Source of the DNA: Isochrysis galbana
Taxonomy: Eukaryota; Haptophyta; Isochrysidales; Isochrysidaceae
NCBI GenBank assembly: GCA_018136815.1
Contig: CM030934.1
Location: 5,897,087-5,961,086 of the forward strand
DNA length: 64,000 nt
Direction: 5' to 3'
Under the pieces are notes generated by a model. It was not told where the DNA came from. It did not search any database and was given only the letters and a program-made list of their open reading frames with translations. Numbering within the stretch: position 1 is the stretch's first letter; every line of letters begins with the position of its first letter. Shown piece by piece: positions 30,901 through 40,017 of the stretch. A program made the translations under genes and the position numbers.

Positions 30901-33900
30901 CAGCAACTGCACCACCACCAGCGCACTTATTCTCAACTTCTCGGAGCCAGTCATAGGCGTTGATGGGCTTCCATTTAGTGTGGCCGATCTGAGCGTTGCC
31001 ATCGATGGAGCAGACGCGGCTGACGCTGTTGTTAGCCCTCTTGCCGCCCCAGGCGCCTATGCGCTCGACTTTGGCCAGGTGTTCGCAGGGAACGAGGAGA
31101 TAACGGTTCAGATCCCGGCCAATCAATTGGTGGGGGCGCGGTACGGAGTGGTGCCGGCTCACTCTGGGACTCTACGCCTCTCGGATTGCGTCGCTCCCGT
31201 CATGGACGCCGTCGTCGCGGGAAGCGATGCGATGCCACTTGAGTCCGCACCCACTGGGGCGGATGGCTACACGGTCCCTGCAAACACCATCGTCCTGACT
31301 TTTTCTGAGCCAGTTCTGGGCGCCACTGCCGACGGCGTCGTCGGAGCCGACTTCCTAGTTGAGGTTTCGGACCCGTCGGTGAACACTACCTTCACTGTCG
31401 TCAGCTCAGAAACGATCGCCCTCGCCTACGGCGGGAAAGTGCGCCGGCTTCAGAGCTCCTTGGCCACGAGTCGTGTGGCGTTGGGCTTAAACTTCAATGG
31501 TTCGGAACCGGTCGGAGGGGAGCTGGTCCGCATCACTCCTCTCACCGTGCGCGACGAGGCGGGAAACCGCATTTTCCCCGCTTCTTATGCCGTACTCGGG
31601 TCGCTGTCATCGACGGCGCCGGAAACTCCTAGCGCGTCGGCTGGCATCACTACTTCTGCAGGCAACATAGGCAACATCTTCCAGTGCACAACCCTCGAGG
31701 CCGGGTTACTCATCATCGTCTCCTTCATGTTCGCCCATGCTATGCTGTATGGCGCCGGTGTGCTCCTCCCGTACGTGGCACGCGCCGAGCACGTTGCTAA
31801 ATACGGCCGGGTGCCATCAAAGCAACGCTTCGCGCCGCGCTGGGGTCCCGCCATTTGGGCGGTCGCTCTCATCCTCTGCGTCGCGCTCGTCCCACTGGTC
31901 GCCCTTGGACACGTCGCTGCCATGTCGTACACAGCCGCATTCTTCCCGCTGTGGCTAGTGCTGCTCGCAATTGCCATCAAGGAAGTGCGGAAGACTCGCA
32001 AGGAGCAAATCTCCGTGCGTGCCAAACCCCAGGCCGCGTTGCCGGCAATCCTTCCGTTGCTACACTTGGCATTTGGGATTATGGTCTGCTTGATCGTCGA
32101 CTACCCCCACAACTTCTCGAATGCTGGGGTCCGCATCGCAGCAATGATTGTGTTCGCTCTAGGCATCGTTGTCGTGTCCGTTCGCCTGGTTCTCCATCAC
32201 CAGCCTGACTCGGCGTCCCACACCAAGAAACTCGACCACTTCTATCGCCGGGCTTTAGCTCGTCATGCCGTAGGCCTCTTCCTCCTAATCACCGTGGTTA
32301 CAATCACTGCGATCCGCCTGGATTGGACTGAGTCCTGCCAAGACTCGTGGGCATGGGTACTCCTGCCTCTGCTCTGCTCCCTTGGCCTCCTCCTCCTCCA
32401 ACAGCTCTTGCGTCGGCTTTTGCCACGCTGTTTCACTGCATCGAGTGCACAGGCGCCGACGCCTCAGGTGGCACTTCATCAGGAGCTGCCGGCGGAGCTA
32501 GCGCCGAAGAGCGGGGACGCCCAGCTGATGTTGCAAAAGGTGATGGATCGCGCCCTCGCTGAGGGGCGCTCACTGACTGAGGTTGCTGACGAGATGCTGA
32601 ATCAATCGCAAGTACTGGCGCTCGAAATGCCCTCTGCCATCATGACCGCGATAGGCAAGGAGTTCCAGGAGAGGAACGGCCGACGGCCCGTCGACGAGGC
32701 GGAGGCGCTCGCCTTCTTGAAAGATGTGGTGCAGCAGGCGCAGCAGGCGCGCGTCGAGCAGCAGGAGCTTCTGCGCATCACGGTTCCCGAGGATGTCGTT
32801 GACAAGGCGCATGTTGTACTCATGGAGTCGGGCGTCTCGCTTACTGCAGAAGAGACAAACGACGTCATGGCGCTACGAGCCCTCTCCGACAAGCTTGCGC
32901 TCGACATCGCTGGCTTCGATGGTGATGATTTCGAGTCTCGCCTCGCAGCTGACAAGGAGGCGGCACGTGAGGCCTTGGAGCTCAAACATTCGGTGGATGC
33001 TTACCTTGACGCGAAGAAGCGCGTCGAGGAGCTCGAGGTAGCCGCAACCCTCCCTGAAGGTGTCGCCTCTGCCATCGAGGCCGCCTTTGGCGATCCCGAA
33101 ACCGTCGACTGCGAGGAGGTCTTTCGCAATGCCGCAGACGTGCCGGCTGTTGTCGTCACGGCTGCCGAGATCGAGTTCGAGAAGGCGCAGGGGCGCGATC
33201 CCGCCGACGCCGCCGAGGCCATCTCCTTCATCAAGTCAGTGGTCCACGACGTGCAACAGGCTCGGGTCGAGCAACGGAAGATAGAGGTGCCTGAGGTGCC
33301 CAATGAGATCTTGGAGAAAGCTCATGAGGTGCTCATAGAGCGGGCCGGGGACATGAGCGTGCACGGCACCGATGACGCTGATGCGCTCAAGGCTCTGTCG
33401 GATAAGTTGGCCTTTGACCTCACCAAGTTCGAAACCCGCGTCGCGGACTCTGAGGCCGCGCAGGAGAGCTTCGTTCTCAAACGCTCAGTCGATGCGTACC
33501 TGGACGCCCAAAAGCGCGTCGCGGAACTGGAGAAGGTGGCAGTGCCTGACAACATTGCCTTTGCCGTGGAGGCGGAGTTTGCTCAGCGCGCAGACGGGCA
33601 CGCAGAGAAGGGTGATCCGCTCGAAGTGTTGCAGCTCTGCACCCAAATCGTCGACGAGTACGTCTTCCAGACGAAGTCCGTCCTAGTTGATGAAGCGGCG
33701 GGAAGCGGTGCGTTGGCGAGGAGCGCGCACGGCTCCAAGCCTTCCACCGAAGTCGACATCGACTTCAACACGCATCGCATGGATCTGGAATTCCAAACTG
33801 ACCATGGGTTCGCGACGCTTGAAGAGAACGAGGACGACACTGTTGAACGTATCAACTTCCGCCGCAATGATCACGACGCCATGATGAATAGCAGCTTAAA

Positions 33901-35360
33901 GCCAGACGCCGTGAAGAAGGCCACTGAGGCTGACAAAATGCGTTCCACTACGGTGTACCAGAATGCCCGTGCAGCGCCCGTGCTCAGGCCGCCTGCACCG
34001 CCGGTGCTCATGTCTGACGAGGCAAAGGCGCAGGTGAAGGCGGCAGTCGCCCGCATGGAGAAGGAGAGGGCGGCGATCGAGACTGGCAGCAGCACGCCGC
34101 ACGACGACGCAGAAGTTTCAGGGCTTGCTAATGCCACGGCGCAGGCGTCGCCAAAGTCCAAATTGATCCCTGCCGCATTGCTGACATCTGGGCTCGTTGT
34201 GATCGTCGTTGCGGGTGTCTTGGCGGGTGTCCTTGGCAGTGGATCCGCTGCACCCTCGGTCGGTGTTGGCATCGGGGTGTCTATCGGTGTGGCCGGTGTA
34301 ATCGCCGTCGGATTGATCGCCTACCGCATCCGGCGCCATTATCGCAACCAGAAGCTGAAGATGCTCTCACAGTACCTACGTCGAACCAGCCGCGCGAGTA
34401 TTGACGCCAACCGCTCCCCGGTCCTAGGAACCCTTGCTTCTTCAATCTTGCATTCGGCTCGGAGGTCAGCTCCTATTCCGGACACTGTTGAGAGTCCCAC
34501 TCAAAGTCCGGTCCAGCCATCGGGTCGGAGGTCGGCTCCAATTCTGGACACTGTTGAGAGTGTCACTCAAAGCCCGGTCCAGTCATACGGCTCGGCTTGT
34601 GATAGCGTCCATCGAAGCAGTTCATCCGAGCAAAACAGTAATAGGAGTGAACCCGCACAATTGGATGATGACGAACGGCTCCAAGCCCGTGTGGATCGCG
34701 TCACACTGTCCAACCATGGGGCTTCCCAGTCGAGACCGATGCCTCACCGACTTCCACCGCTAACACAGAGCCCGTCCACGTTAATAATGCCCTCGACCAG
34801 CCCGTCGAAGCTCGACAAGACGACGCTATCAGGCAACCTTGCTGCCCGGTTGTCGGCGGCGAAGCATAAAGTCGGGGATTCGCCTGCCGTGATACAGCAT
34901 AGGCCACCCCCTCCGACCCCGCCGCCCGCCACTTCATCGGGCTCCAATTCTCCTTCTATGCCGCACCGTGTGGCCCCCATAAACTCGGCCCCCGGGACGT
35001 CAAATTTTAGCGTCAAACATCGCCCCGCCCCCGTGGCCCCTATTGCACGAGCCACTCCATTCGCGTCCGGCTCGCAAAAACTGCTGCCGGTAGGCAAGTT
35101 GCCACCTTTGGAGCACCGGCCTACGCGGGCCCCTCCTAGATTGAGCGAGACGCGCATGCCGAGCGCGGAGGACCTCGTCGTACTTCCCATAACCTCGAGC
35201 GAACAGTGAATAGCAAGCCAAGGGCGCCGCCTAAATAGACGGGCTGCTCGGGGGCTCACCTCCGCCCGTCCATCCAACCTTCTCGACTCTTTTGATTCCA
35301 TGGGTCTGGCTTGTTAGTGAGTGATTCTATGGGTCTGGCTTTTTACTAAGTAATAACAGA
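27540..35360 (+). repeat. Segmental duplication, unit 1
   Basis: About 7.8 kb, covering the promoter, coding region and ~150 bp of 3' flank of giant gene 1. It is directly repeated at about 40420-48446. Offset between matching codons is 13,085-13,088 bp. The 3' flank match includes ctgctcgg(g/c)ggctcacctcc and two short repeats of gattc(t/c)atgggtct, then ends. Confidence 0.9.
27902..35209 (+). CDS. Giant VWA/proline-rich/multi-pass membrane protein, copy 1
   Basis: 2,435 codons without introns. Signal peptide 1-18, then a Cys module (21-61: CANDCP...DGICDDGG...CADCGV, Notch-LNR-like). A von Willebrand A domain (79-260) follows with a complete MIDAS: DESGS at 88-92, Thr155 in GGTN, Asp187 in MTDG. 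A second Cys module is at 294-332. Residues 333-922 are a hydroxyproline-type (S/T)PPPP rod. At ~990-1230 two beta domains each contain a (L/T)FSEPV motif. Six or seven membrane helices (~1265-1502) precede a soluble helical region with two related ~150-residue modules (~1578-1730 and ~1750-1900, both with a KALSDKLA.D and SVDAYLDA(K/Q)KRV core). One or two further hydrophobic helices (~2087-2143) lead to a Ser/Pro-rich tail with a duplicated 23-residue unit (RRSAPI(P/L)DTVES). It is likely a cell-surface adhesion or sensor protein; the function is inferred. Confidence 0.88.
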   Translation: MAPLSLLLLASLLSAALADLCANDCPTRPSWASDGICDDGGLGSEYSGCPIGTDCADCGVRRAPPPPPPSPPRMPACNAVLDLVLVLDESGSMGSSVADMKDFARKLVFAFNLGESLTKLSIITFAGAASLRLGLSTSQTRAFEVIDTYSPTGGTNIAAAITLARDTLNTMGRQADGVAGVVFLMTDGVTSWSYGTDKNAIAAASTLKMAGYTLFAVGIGAASEQTLDAMASSPASQYAFLGTSVSDVTAAFSDLCTTIASPHIPPSPPPPRSPPFSPIFSPQAPPPPANPTRVCDESCQFSSDGYCDDGGAGSQYAACILYGSDCVDCGVRVLYPSPPPPVSPPRPPPSPPPPSTPPPPSPPPPSIPPSPPPSPPPPSPSSPPSPSPPPPTSPPPPSSPPPLPPPSLPPPSPPPPAPPPPSPPPSTPPPSPPPPPPPSLPPPSEPPPSLPPSTPPPTPPPPSTPPPSPPPPSMPPPSPPPPSPPPPLPPPPPSPPPPSPPPSPPPPTPPPSPPPPSFPPAVPLESPKAPPPPPSSPPPLPPPPSAPPPPPPSPPPPSSPPPPPPSPPPPLPPPPFIPPPSPPPPSPPPAPPPPSPPPPSPPPPSTPPPSPPPPNTPPPSPPPPSPPPSQPPPSPPPPSPPPPSSPAPSPPPPFQPPPTPPPPVDPPSVPSPSPPPSAPSSPNPPPPTSPPPPKPPSAPPPPTPPPSSPPTVPSPSPPPPFPPHLPPFTPPPGRPPMPPAPPPGPSSPPFLPLPPRQPPSPPPSRPPHRPPSPTPSSPSPALPPPKPPPSPPPPQPPLPPSPPPPPFPPLPPMPPGPPPSPPPSPPSPSPSPTPPPSPPPVPPQPPSVPEVAHGLLKLIPPRAPPSLPSSPPATPGGNLSPPPSPPIPPPSPPSHPPPPADPPAPPRPPSPPSVPPPPAQPPLPYYLVSEIPSVIDAIPYMMPSDGLNDVLAGVSECTSREECRLQFLGDALGSGSLSLGDLNDVTEALGEPATVEFSVDSNCTTTSALILNFSEPVIGVDGLPFSVADLSVAIDGADAADAVVSPLAAPGAYALDFGQVFAGNEEITVQIPANQLVGARYGVVPAHSGTLRLSDCVAPVMDAVVAGSDAMPLESAPTGADGYTVPANTIVLTFSEPVLGATADGVVGADFLVEVSDPSVNTTFTVVSSETIALAYGGKVRRLQSSLATSRVALGLNFNGSEPVGGELVRITPLTVRDEAGNRIFPASYAVLGSLSSTAPETPSASAGITTSAGNIGNIFQCTTLEAGLLIIVSFMFAHAMLYGAGVLLPYVARAEHVAKYGRVPSKQRFAPRWGPAIWAVALILCVALVPLVALGHVAAMSYTAAFFPLWLVLLAIAIKEVRKTRKEQISVRAKPQAALPAILPLLHLAFGIMVCLIVDYPHNFSNAGVRIAAMIVFALGIVVVSVRLVLHHQPDSASHTKKLDHFYRRALARHAVGLFLLITVVTITAIRLDWTESCQDSWAWVLLPLLCSLGLLLLQQLLRRLLPRCFTASSAQAPTPQVALHQELPAELAPKSGDAQLMLQKVMDRALAEGRSLTEVADEMLNQSQVLALEMPSAIMTAIGKEFQERNGRRPVDEAEALAFLKDVVQQAQQARVEQQELLRITVPEDVVDKAHVVLMESGVSLTAEETNDVMALRALSDKLALDIAGFDGDDFESRLAADKEAAREALELKHSVDAYLDAKKRVEELEVAATLPEGVASAIEAAFGDPETVDCEEVFRNAADVPAVVVTAAEIEFEKAQGRDPADAAEAISFIKSVVHDVQQARVEQRKIEVPEVPNEILEKAHEVLIERAGDMSVHGTDDADALKALSDKLAFDLTKFETRVADSEAAQESFVLKRSVDAYLDAQKRVAELEKVAVPDNIAFAVEAEFAQRADGHAEKGDPLEVLQLCTQIVDEYVFQTKSVLVDEAAGSGALARSAHGSKPSTEVDIDFNTHRMDLEFQTDHGFATLEENEDDTVERINFRRNDHDAMMNSSLKPDAVKKATEADKMRSTTVYQNARAAPVLRPPAPPVLMSDEAKAQVKAAVARMEKERAAIETGSSTPHDDAEVSGLANATAQASPKSKLIPAALLTSGLVVIVVAGVLAGVLGSGSAAPSVGVGIGVSIGVAGVIAVGLIAYRIRRHYRNQKLKMLSQYLRRTSRASIDANRSPVLGTLASSILHSARRSAPIPDTVESPTQSPVQPSGRRSAPILDTVESVTQSPVQSYGSACDSVHRSSSSEQNSNRSEPAQLDDDERLQARVDRVTLSNHGASQSRPMPHRLPPLTQSPSTLIMPSTSPSKLDKTTLSGNLAARLSAAKHKVGDSPAVIQHRPPPPTPPPATSSGSNSPSMPHRVAPINSAPGTSNFSVKHRPAPVAPIARATPFASGSQKLLPVGKLPPLEHRPTRAPPRLSETRMPSAEDLVVLPITSSEQ

Positions 35361-35549
35361 ATGACGTCGCACCCGGATCCGGATGTAGATAGATGTAATG
35401 AGGGATGGATCCCAAAGTAGAGTTCCTTACTATTCGCTTATCGCCATGGCGTCCCAGTCTCGACTCCCATCTCCCATCGATCGATCAAACCGTAGATAGA
35501 CTATTCATACTTCCCAACTCCCCCTCGCCACACTCCACACTCCAAAGAA

Positions 35550-36313
35550 TAAATTTCTTAATAGTCTCACCGCACACGCGGCCGTGCATCCTCTACTTTC
35601 TACTCACGTAGGAAACTTTCTACACCCCCACTCCCCCGGCCCTTTCCCCCCCGCCATCAGGCGACTCCCCCCGTGCACTACTAGGGGGATAGGGGAAAAG
35701 GGCTTAGATATGGTCGGTGGCCCGCGCCCCCCCCCGGTGATCCGTTCCCCCCTTCTTCCTCCTATGCCTACCGGGCTGGCGGCGGCCTCGGTCCCGACTT
35801 ATCCTGTAAACAGGTGCGGGACTTACCTATTTTCCGGTGAGCGGAGCTCTCGCTCCGCCCACCCCCTTCTCCGCGCTCTCTCTCCCCTCTCCTGCAGGCA
35901 CGCGCGATGGCGCGCCTGCGACAGGCCTGCAGCTGCCCCTGGCGACCCCTGGAGGCCCCTGGCCTGAGGCCAGCTCAGGGGGCACGAGGAGGCTGGGGCT
36001 GGGCCCTGGCCTCCCCTGCCTCTCCCTCGCTGGCGCTCTTGTGCCTCAGGGGTCCCCAATCTGCACCTGTCTGCCTGTCGAACAGGGGGGGAGGGGGGTT
36101 GGAGCGATGGGCTGGCCACGACAGGCCAGGACGCGCGAGGCAGGCAAGCTTGCCAGTGGAAGAGTGGGTCAGCAGGGCAGTCTGCTCCTGGCAAGCCATC
36201 AGGCATGCCAGGAGCATGGGTGTTTCCTCCCCCATGGCAGGGGAGGAGTGGAGAGAGGGGGGGGCTCGTGCCCCCCCATGGGCGAGGCGAACTAAGTATA
36301 AACTTAGTTGGCC
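35550..36313 (-). mobile_element. RepA copy 4, complete, reverse orientation
   Basis: Mirror of 25803-26572, with ends ttcttaatagtctcaccgca and aactaagtataaacttagtt. Flanks are 13-bp near-duplicates acactccaaagaa (35537-35549) and acactccagagaa (36314-36326), one mismatch. No coding potential. The target again contains acactcca, as in copy 2. It lies just downstream of giant gene 1. Confidence 0.75.
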
Positions 36314-36492
36314 ACACTCCAGAGAAATACTGTATATCTAGCATGGACATTTATACTTTCGACAGCAAACGCAAGTCATAAGAAGAATGTTAGCAAGATA
36401 CACCACTCTTGCGAAAGCGAAAGCGGCGCTCTTTGGCAACTCCGCAGACGCATCCAGAAGGGCCCATGCCGACATAGGCCGACGGATAGACG

Positions 36493-37127
36493 TCAACGAC
36501 TTCCGCCCTCTTTTCGATGTAATGGACAACGATACACTTGCACCGAGCCGTTACACTCAAAACGATAGCATTGAGACTGGGAATTGATCACATAATTGCA
36601 CATGGAAGGGGAGACCATCTGAGCGACCAGGGATAGCGCCTTGGCAAACGGGGGGGCGAGCCACCCAAACAACCCGGTGGCGGAAGCGATCGGCCTCGCC
36701 GAAAGGCTCGCCTGAGGTCGAGGCACACCCTTGATGTTGTACGTCGCGATGCGAATGGGTCCTTCACCTGGATATCCAAGGGTGGAGTCGAATCTAAGCC
36801 TCGGGCGCATGGGCATCTTTCTTGCGGTGGTGAGTTTGGCAGCCGCATTCGCAATCGCGTTCGCGTACTCCGGGTGAAGGAAAAGGCATGCCGGGCCGTT
36901 CAAACAGACGCCCGGGATCTTCTTGTGCGGGTGGAGGTGTGGAGGTGGCAACGAATCGTGCACTTGTTGTCGATCCACGCGCCTGGCACGTCGTGCGAGA
37001 GGTTGCACCGCACCCCGCGATTGTTCCTGAGGCAAAGCCCTTGAGTGAAGCGCGCACATTGCTTGGGGGGGCCTTTACCAAGGGCATCGTGTGCCGTTTT
37101 CGGGCGAGGGAGTGAAGCGATATTCAA
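36493..37127 (-). pseudogene. Retroelement-associated CCCH-finger remnant
   Basis: On - the frame from 37127 reads KQCARFTQGLCLRNNRGVRC then NLSH, a C-x8-C-x7-C-x3-H zinc-finger arrangement. In the next frame it continues PGVCLNGPACLFLHPEYANA (second C..C..H-like element) and IATYNIKGVPRPQASLSARP (about 36685-36745). A frameshift near 36920 joins the two. It follows the RNase H remnant directly on the same strand and is presumably part of the same broken element (gag-like nucleic-acid-binding part) or a neighbouring one. A degenerate second copy of the last portion is at 39600-39730. Confidence 0.45.
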
Positions 37128-37608
37128 AGAGTTTGAGGTTCCAACGCATCAAGCGGGAAGCTGGACCTCCTTGCACCGTGTCGCGCATGGTATGGAGCCA
37201 TCGCAACGCTTGGTGGTCGATAACGAGCCGAAAGTGACGGCCCCACAAGTAGGGGCGCCAATTGCGAATACTCTCGAGCGCCGCCAGAAGCTCCACCTCG
37301 GTGGTGGTCCAATGGCGTTCGGCTGACGTTAGCCGCCGTCCGTAATAGGCCACCACGTGCTCGTGGCCGTGGTCGTCGGTCTGCGAGAGTATACCCCCGA
37401 TCCCCAGGGTGCTCGCCGCGTCAGTCTTCACGATGAATTCCTTGTCGGCCCGCGGTGCGGCGAGTACTGGAGCAGAGGTGATGAGCTCGATGAGGCGGGC
37501 GATGGCCGCCTGGCACTCAGGCGACTGCGACTGCTGGGCGACATCAACTCCGGTGCGAGTGAGGTCGGTGAGGGGAGCCGCAATATGCGCGAAGCGTGTT
37601 GAGTATCA
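37075..37608 (-). pseudogene. Ty3/gypsy-type RNase H remnant
   Basis: Read on -, the fragment begins in the reverse-transcriptase thumb (RFAHIAAPLTDLTR, then SPECQAAIARLIELITSAPV) and runs through the RNase HI domain: FIVKTDAAST (first catalytic Asp), GIGGILSQ, HVVAYYGRRLTSAERHWTTT (catalytic Glu follows in EVELLAALES) and LVIDHQALRWLHTM (catalytic Asp). It stops abruptly after FEYRF, where unrelated sequence begins. Reverse transcriptase, protease and integrase are absent, so the copy is dead. The RNase H part itself is intact, which suggests fairly recent decay. Confidence 0.9.
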
Positions 37609-37805
37609 ACAGGTGGGGGCGACCAGCGATGAGTCGGACGACGGAAACGAAAACACGGAGAGCGAACGGAAGAGCGGCGCCAATCAAGGAAAGGCTATCG
37701 AGCGAAGAAGAGTTCAGTTCGAGCGTAGGCGATCTTACGATGAACGGTAGCGACGAGGAATGAGACGGGGAACGACACGACGGAAAGCGGTGCGATGAAT
37801 CGAAG

Positions 37806-38441
37806 TTAGGCTGGAAGAGGATATGCCTCAACAGCCTCTTCCATGCAGATTTCAGTGAGAGCGGGCTCATGCCCGCTCTCCACAGCATCGGAGGGCGATG
37901 GGGGTGGTGATGGAGGCGCGGCGCCGGCCTCGAATGGGTGAAAGACGGCGGTAGCCGCGAGCTCGGCCTCTGAGGAGGCGCGGTCTTCGGGAGTGGTGGT
38001 GAGCAGAGCGGGCAGGAGGCCCGCTTCTGCAGGAGGAGGGGCCTTGGGCCCCTTGGGCGGGCCCGGCGCGGGACGCGTCGACTTGGATTCTTCACCTGAC
38101 GGATCCGAGGTTACCACTGCCTCAGACGGGAACGGAGGGAACGGAAGGGAAGCGGCGAGAGGCGCGGCGGAAGTTGGGCAGTGGCCAATGACGGGCTGGA
38201 CCACCTCCTCAGCAGAGAAAGGCGGGAGGACGGGCTTACGGGCTTGGGCGAGGGCGAGCGCGACGACGGAGCGGACATGGCTGGGCGGATCGGGTTGGAT
38301 AGGCTGAGGCTTGGGGATTGGTGAGGGTTGGTATTGAGGTAGTGTTGAGAACGAGGGACGAGAACGGGAACGAGAACGAGGACGAGAGCGACGGACGAAG
38401 AACGACAGACGACGGTCGGCTAGGGGCCGATGGACCGACAA
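37806..38441 (-). CDS. Gag-like Pro/Ala-rich ORF of family B, copy 2
   Basis: 211 codons, Arg/Ser-rich at the start, with SHVRSVVALALAQARK and then a Pro/Ala/Glu-rich tail ending EEAVEAYPLPA. The segment SHVRSVVALALAQAR is conserved in the other two family B copies, which supports a real coding origin. The frame ends ~200 bp upstream (on -) of the reverse-transcriptase/RNase H remnant. It is therefore likely the 5' coding part of the same LTR-type element, with most of pol deleted between them. No zinc knuckle is visible. Confidence 0.4.
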   Translation of the reverse strand: MSVHRPLADRRLSFFVRRSRPRSRSRSRPSFSTLPQYQPSPIPKPQPIQPDPPSHVRSVVALALAQARKPVLPPFSAEEVVQPVIGHCPTSAAPLAASLPFPPFPSEAVVTSDPSGEESKSTRPAPGPPKGPKAPPPAEAGLLPALLTTTPEDRASSEAELAATAVFHPFEAGAAPPSPPPSPSDAVESGHEPALTEICMEEAVEAYPLPA

Positions 38442-38950
38442 GATGACACTACACTCACGTCAACACCCTCCACACTAACGTATCCCTATCACGGAACGCA
38501 CAGGAACCCGCTGGCAGACCGAACAAGGAAGAGAATGCCGACAAGAGAGCGACGGGGCGACGGACGATCCGACGGGGCGACAGTTACGCACAGGAATAAG
38601 GAGGGAATCTTTCGAAAACCCTTAAGTGATTTGATGAAGACCGAAGTAAAATAGCGCCACGATATAATCCAACGGCCAACACCTGAGGGGGAATCAGGGT
38701 CACACATGGGGGCGGTTCCTTGCACCGGCGATACCTGATCGCGCGACTTAGCCTAAAACGCGAGGAACACAAGGAGGTAAGCCAGGTGAGGGGCAAGCAG
38801 GCGGCAAGGGAGGCGACAAAGGAGGCGAGGGCAACAAGGGCGAATGGACGAATGTAGGACCCTGCGACGGTAACTCGTGGCTAGCCTGCAAGGGGGGAAC
38901 ATAGAAACGCAAACAACTTCTAAAACAAAAAGGTCGATCGCGGATGCGAC
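38097..38950 (-). mobile_element. Family B retroelement leader/gag-like segment, copy 2
   Basis: About 850 bp nearly identical to 55346-56196 (both limits sharp: gacggatccgaggttacc on one side, ggtcgatcgcggatgcgaca on the other). Read on -, the leader precedes the gag-like frame. Sequence gtggcgctattttacttcgg near 38645-38665 could be a primer-binding region, but I could not match it to a tRNA. The shared - strand end beginning tgtcgcatcc could be an LTR start, without proof. Confidence 0.6.
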
Positions 38951-38974
38951 ACGGACGCGGTCGCTTCGCCAGCG

Positions 38975-39333
38975 ACAGCTCCATGGGTACTGGGGCACTG
39001 GGGGGGCTCCCGCGGCGGGGGGCCCGAAGGAGAGGTGGGGAGCGGCGGCGCGCTCCATGGCGACCAACTATAAAGTTAGTTCACCACAGCAGCAAGAAAC
39101 CGGCCACCCGGAGGCACAGGAGGAAGGCGAGAACAGACCACTGAGGGCCGATGCACCCCGCCCGACCCAACCCCCCCCACGACCCGGGCCCCTAAGTAGA
39201 GCACAAGGGGAGTTGCCGCAAGGCGGGAAGTGAGAGGAGAGGAAGGGATCTGGGCGTGGCTACAATAGACAACCCCGTAACCCCGTAGCCGCGCGCGTGG
39301 CGAGAATATTAAAAGGTTTTTTTTGATAGCTTA
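38975..39333 (+). mobile_element. RepA-like subfamily copy with T8 end
   Basis: Starts with an inverted RepA 5' end (ccatggcgaccaactataaa). It then follows the forward 3' part: gcccctaagtagagcacaag, ggagttgccgcaaggcggg, and the end gccgcgcgcgtggcgagaat + attaaaagg + eight T (to about 39327). Direct sister of 39787-40017. Confidence 0.55.
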
Positions 39334-39599
39334 AAAACCCTCTATATAATAGCTTGGAGATACATAATAAAAGACTTCTACACAATAGAATTTGAATCAC
39401 ACAGATACCACTATATAATACCGGTTGTAGAATCCAAGCTAATAAGGTTCACTACCTTAGTGAGGGGCCTTACCCCACCGGATAGCCACTATCCAACGCG
39501 CACGCGGACGGTGGCCCAGAGTAGGTAACCTAAGTTCAAAAGGCCGCTACAGCTCAGCGCTCCCATCTTTAAAGAAGATGAAGATGACAAAGGCAAACT

Positions 39600-39730
39600 G
39601 ATAATGATAATGAACGACATCCTCGGCACATCGTGGCAAAAGCAAAAGCTATAGGCCTAGCCGAAAAACTTGCCTAAGGTCGAGGCACAGACCCCCCTTT
39701 CAAAACACCCGGGACAAGGCAAAGACAATA
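39600..39730 (-). pseudogene. Degenerate second copy of the VPRPxASxSARPIA peptide segment
   Basis: The - strand translation aligns with the 36685-36745 remnant (V-P-R-P-stop-A-S-F-S-A-R-P-I-A-F-A), with one stop. At DNA level ggcctagccgaaaaacttgc here pairs with ggcctcgccgaaaggctcgc there. It is therefore an older copy of the same retroelement piece. Confidence 0.4.
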
Positions 39731-39786
39731 CAAGCGAAAGATGACACGTCAACAAACAACAAATGAAACCCTCACGTCAAAACGTA

Positions 39787-40017
39787 AAGAAACGGGCCAC
39801 CTAGAGGCACAGGAGGAAGGAGGAAGGCGGGAACAGACCACTAGGGGCCGGTGCACCCCCGCCCGACCCGACGCCCCCCACAACCTGGGCCCCTAAGTAG
39901 AGCACGAGGGGAGAAGCCGCAAGGCGGGAAGTGAGGGAAGGAGGGAAGCGGGCGTGGCTTCGATAGTCAGCTTCACAGCCGCGTGCGTGGTGAGACTATT
40001 AAAAGGTTTTTTTTCTT
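39787..40017 (+). mobile_element. RepA-like subfamily, second copy with T8 end
   Basis: aaacgggccacctagaggca through gcccctaagtagagcacgag to gccgcgtgcgtggtgagact + attaaaagg + eight T. It is about 90% identical to 39095-39327, and its 5' side is truncated. The intervening 39334-39786 is AT-richer and carries repeats of ctatataata plus the degenerate peptide fragment. Confidence 0.6.
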
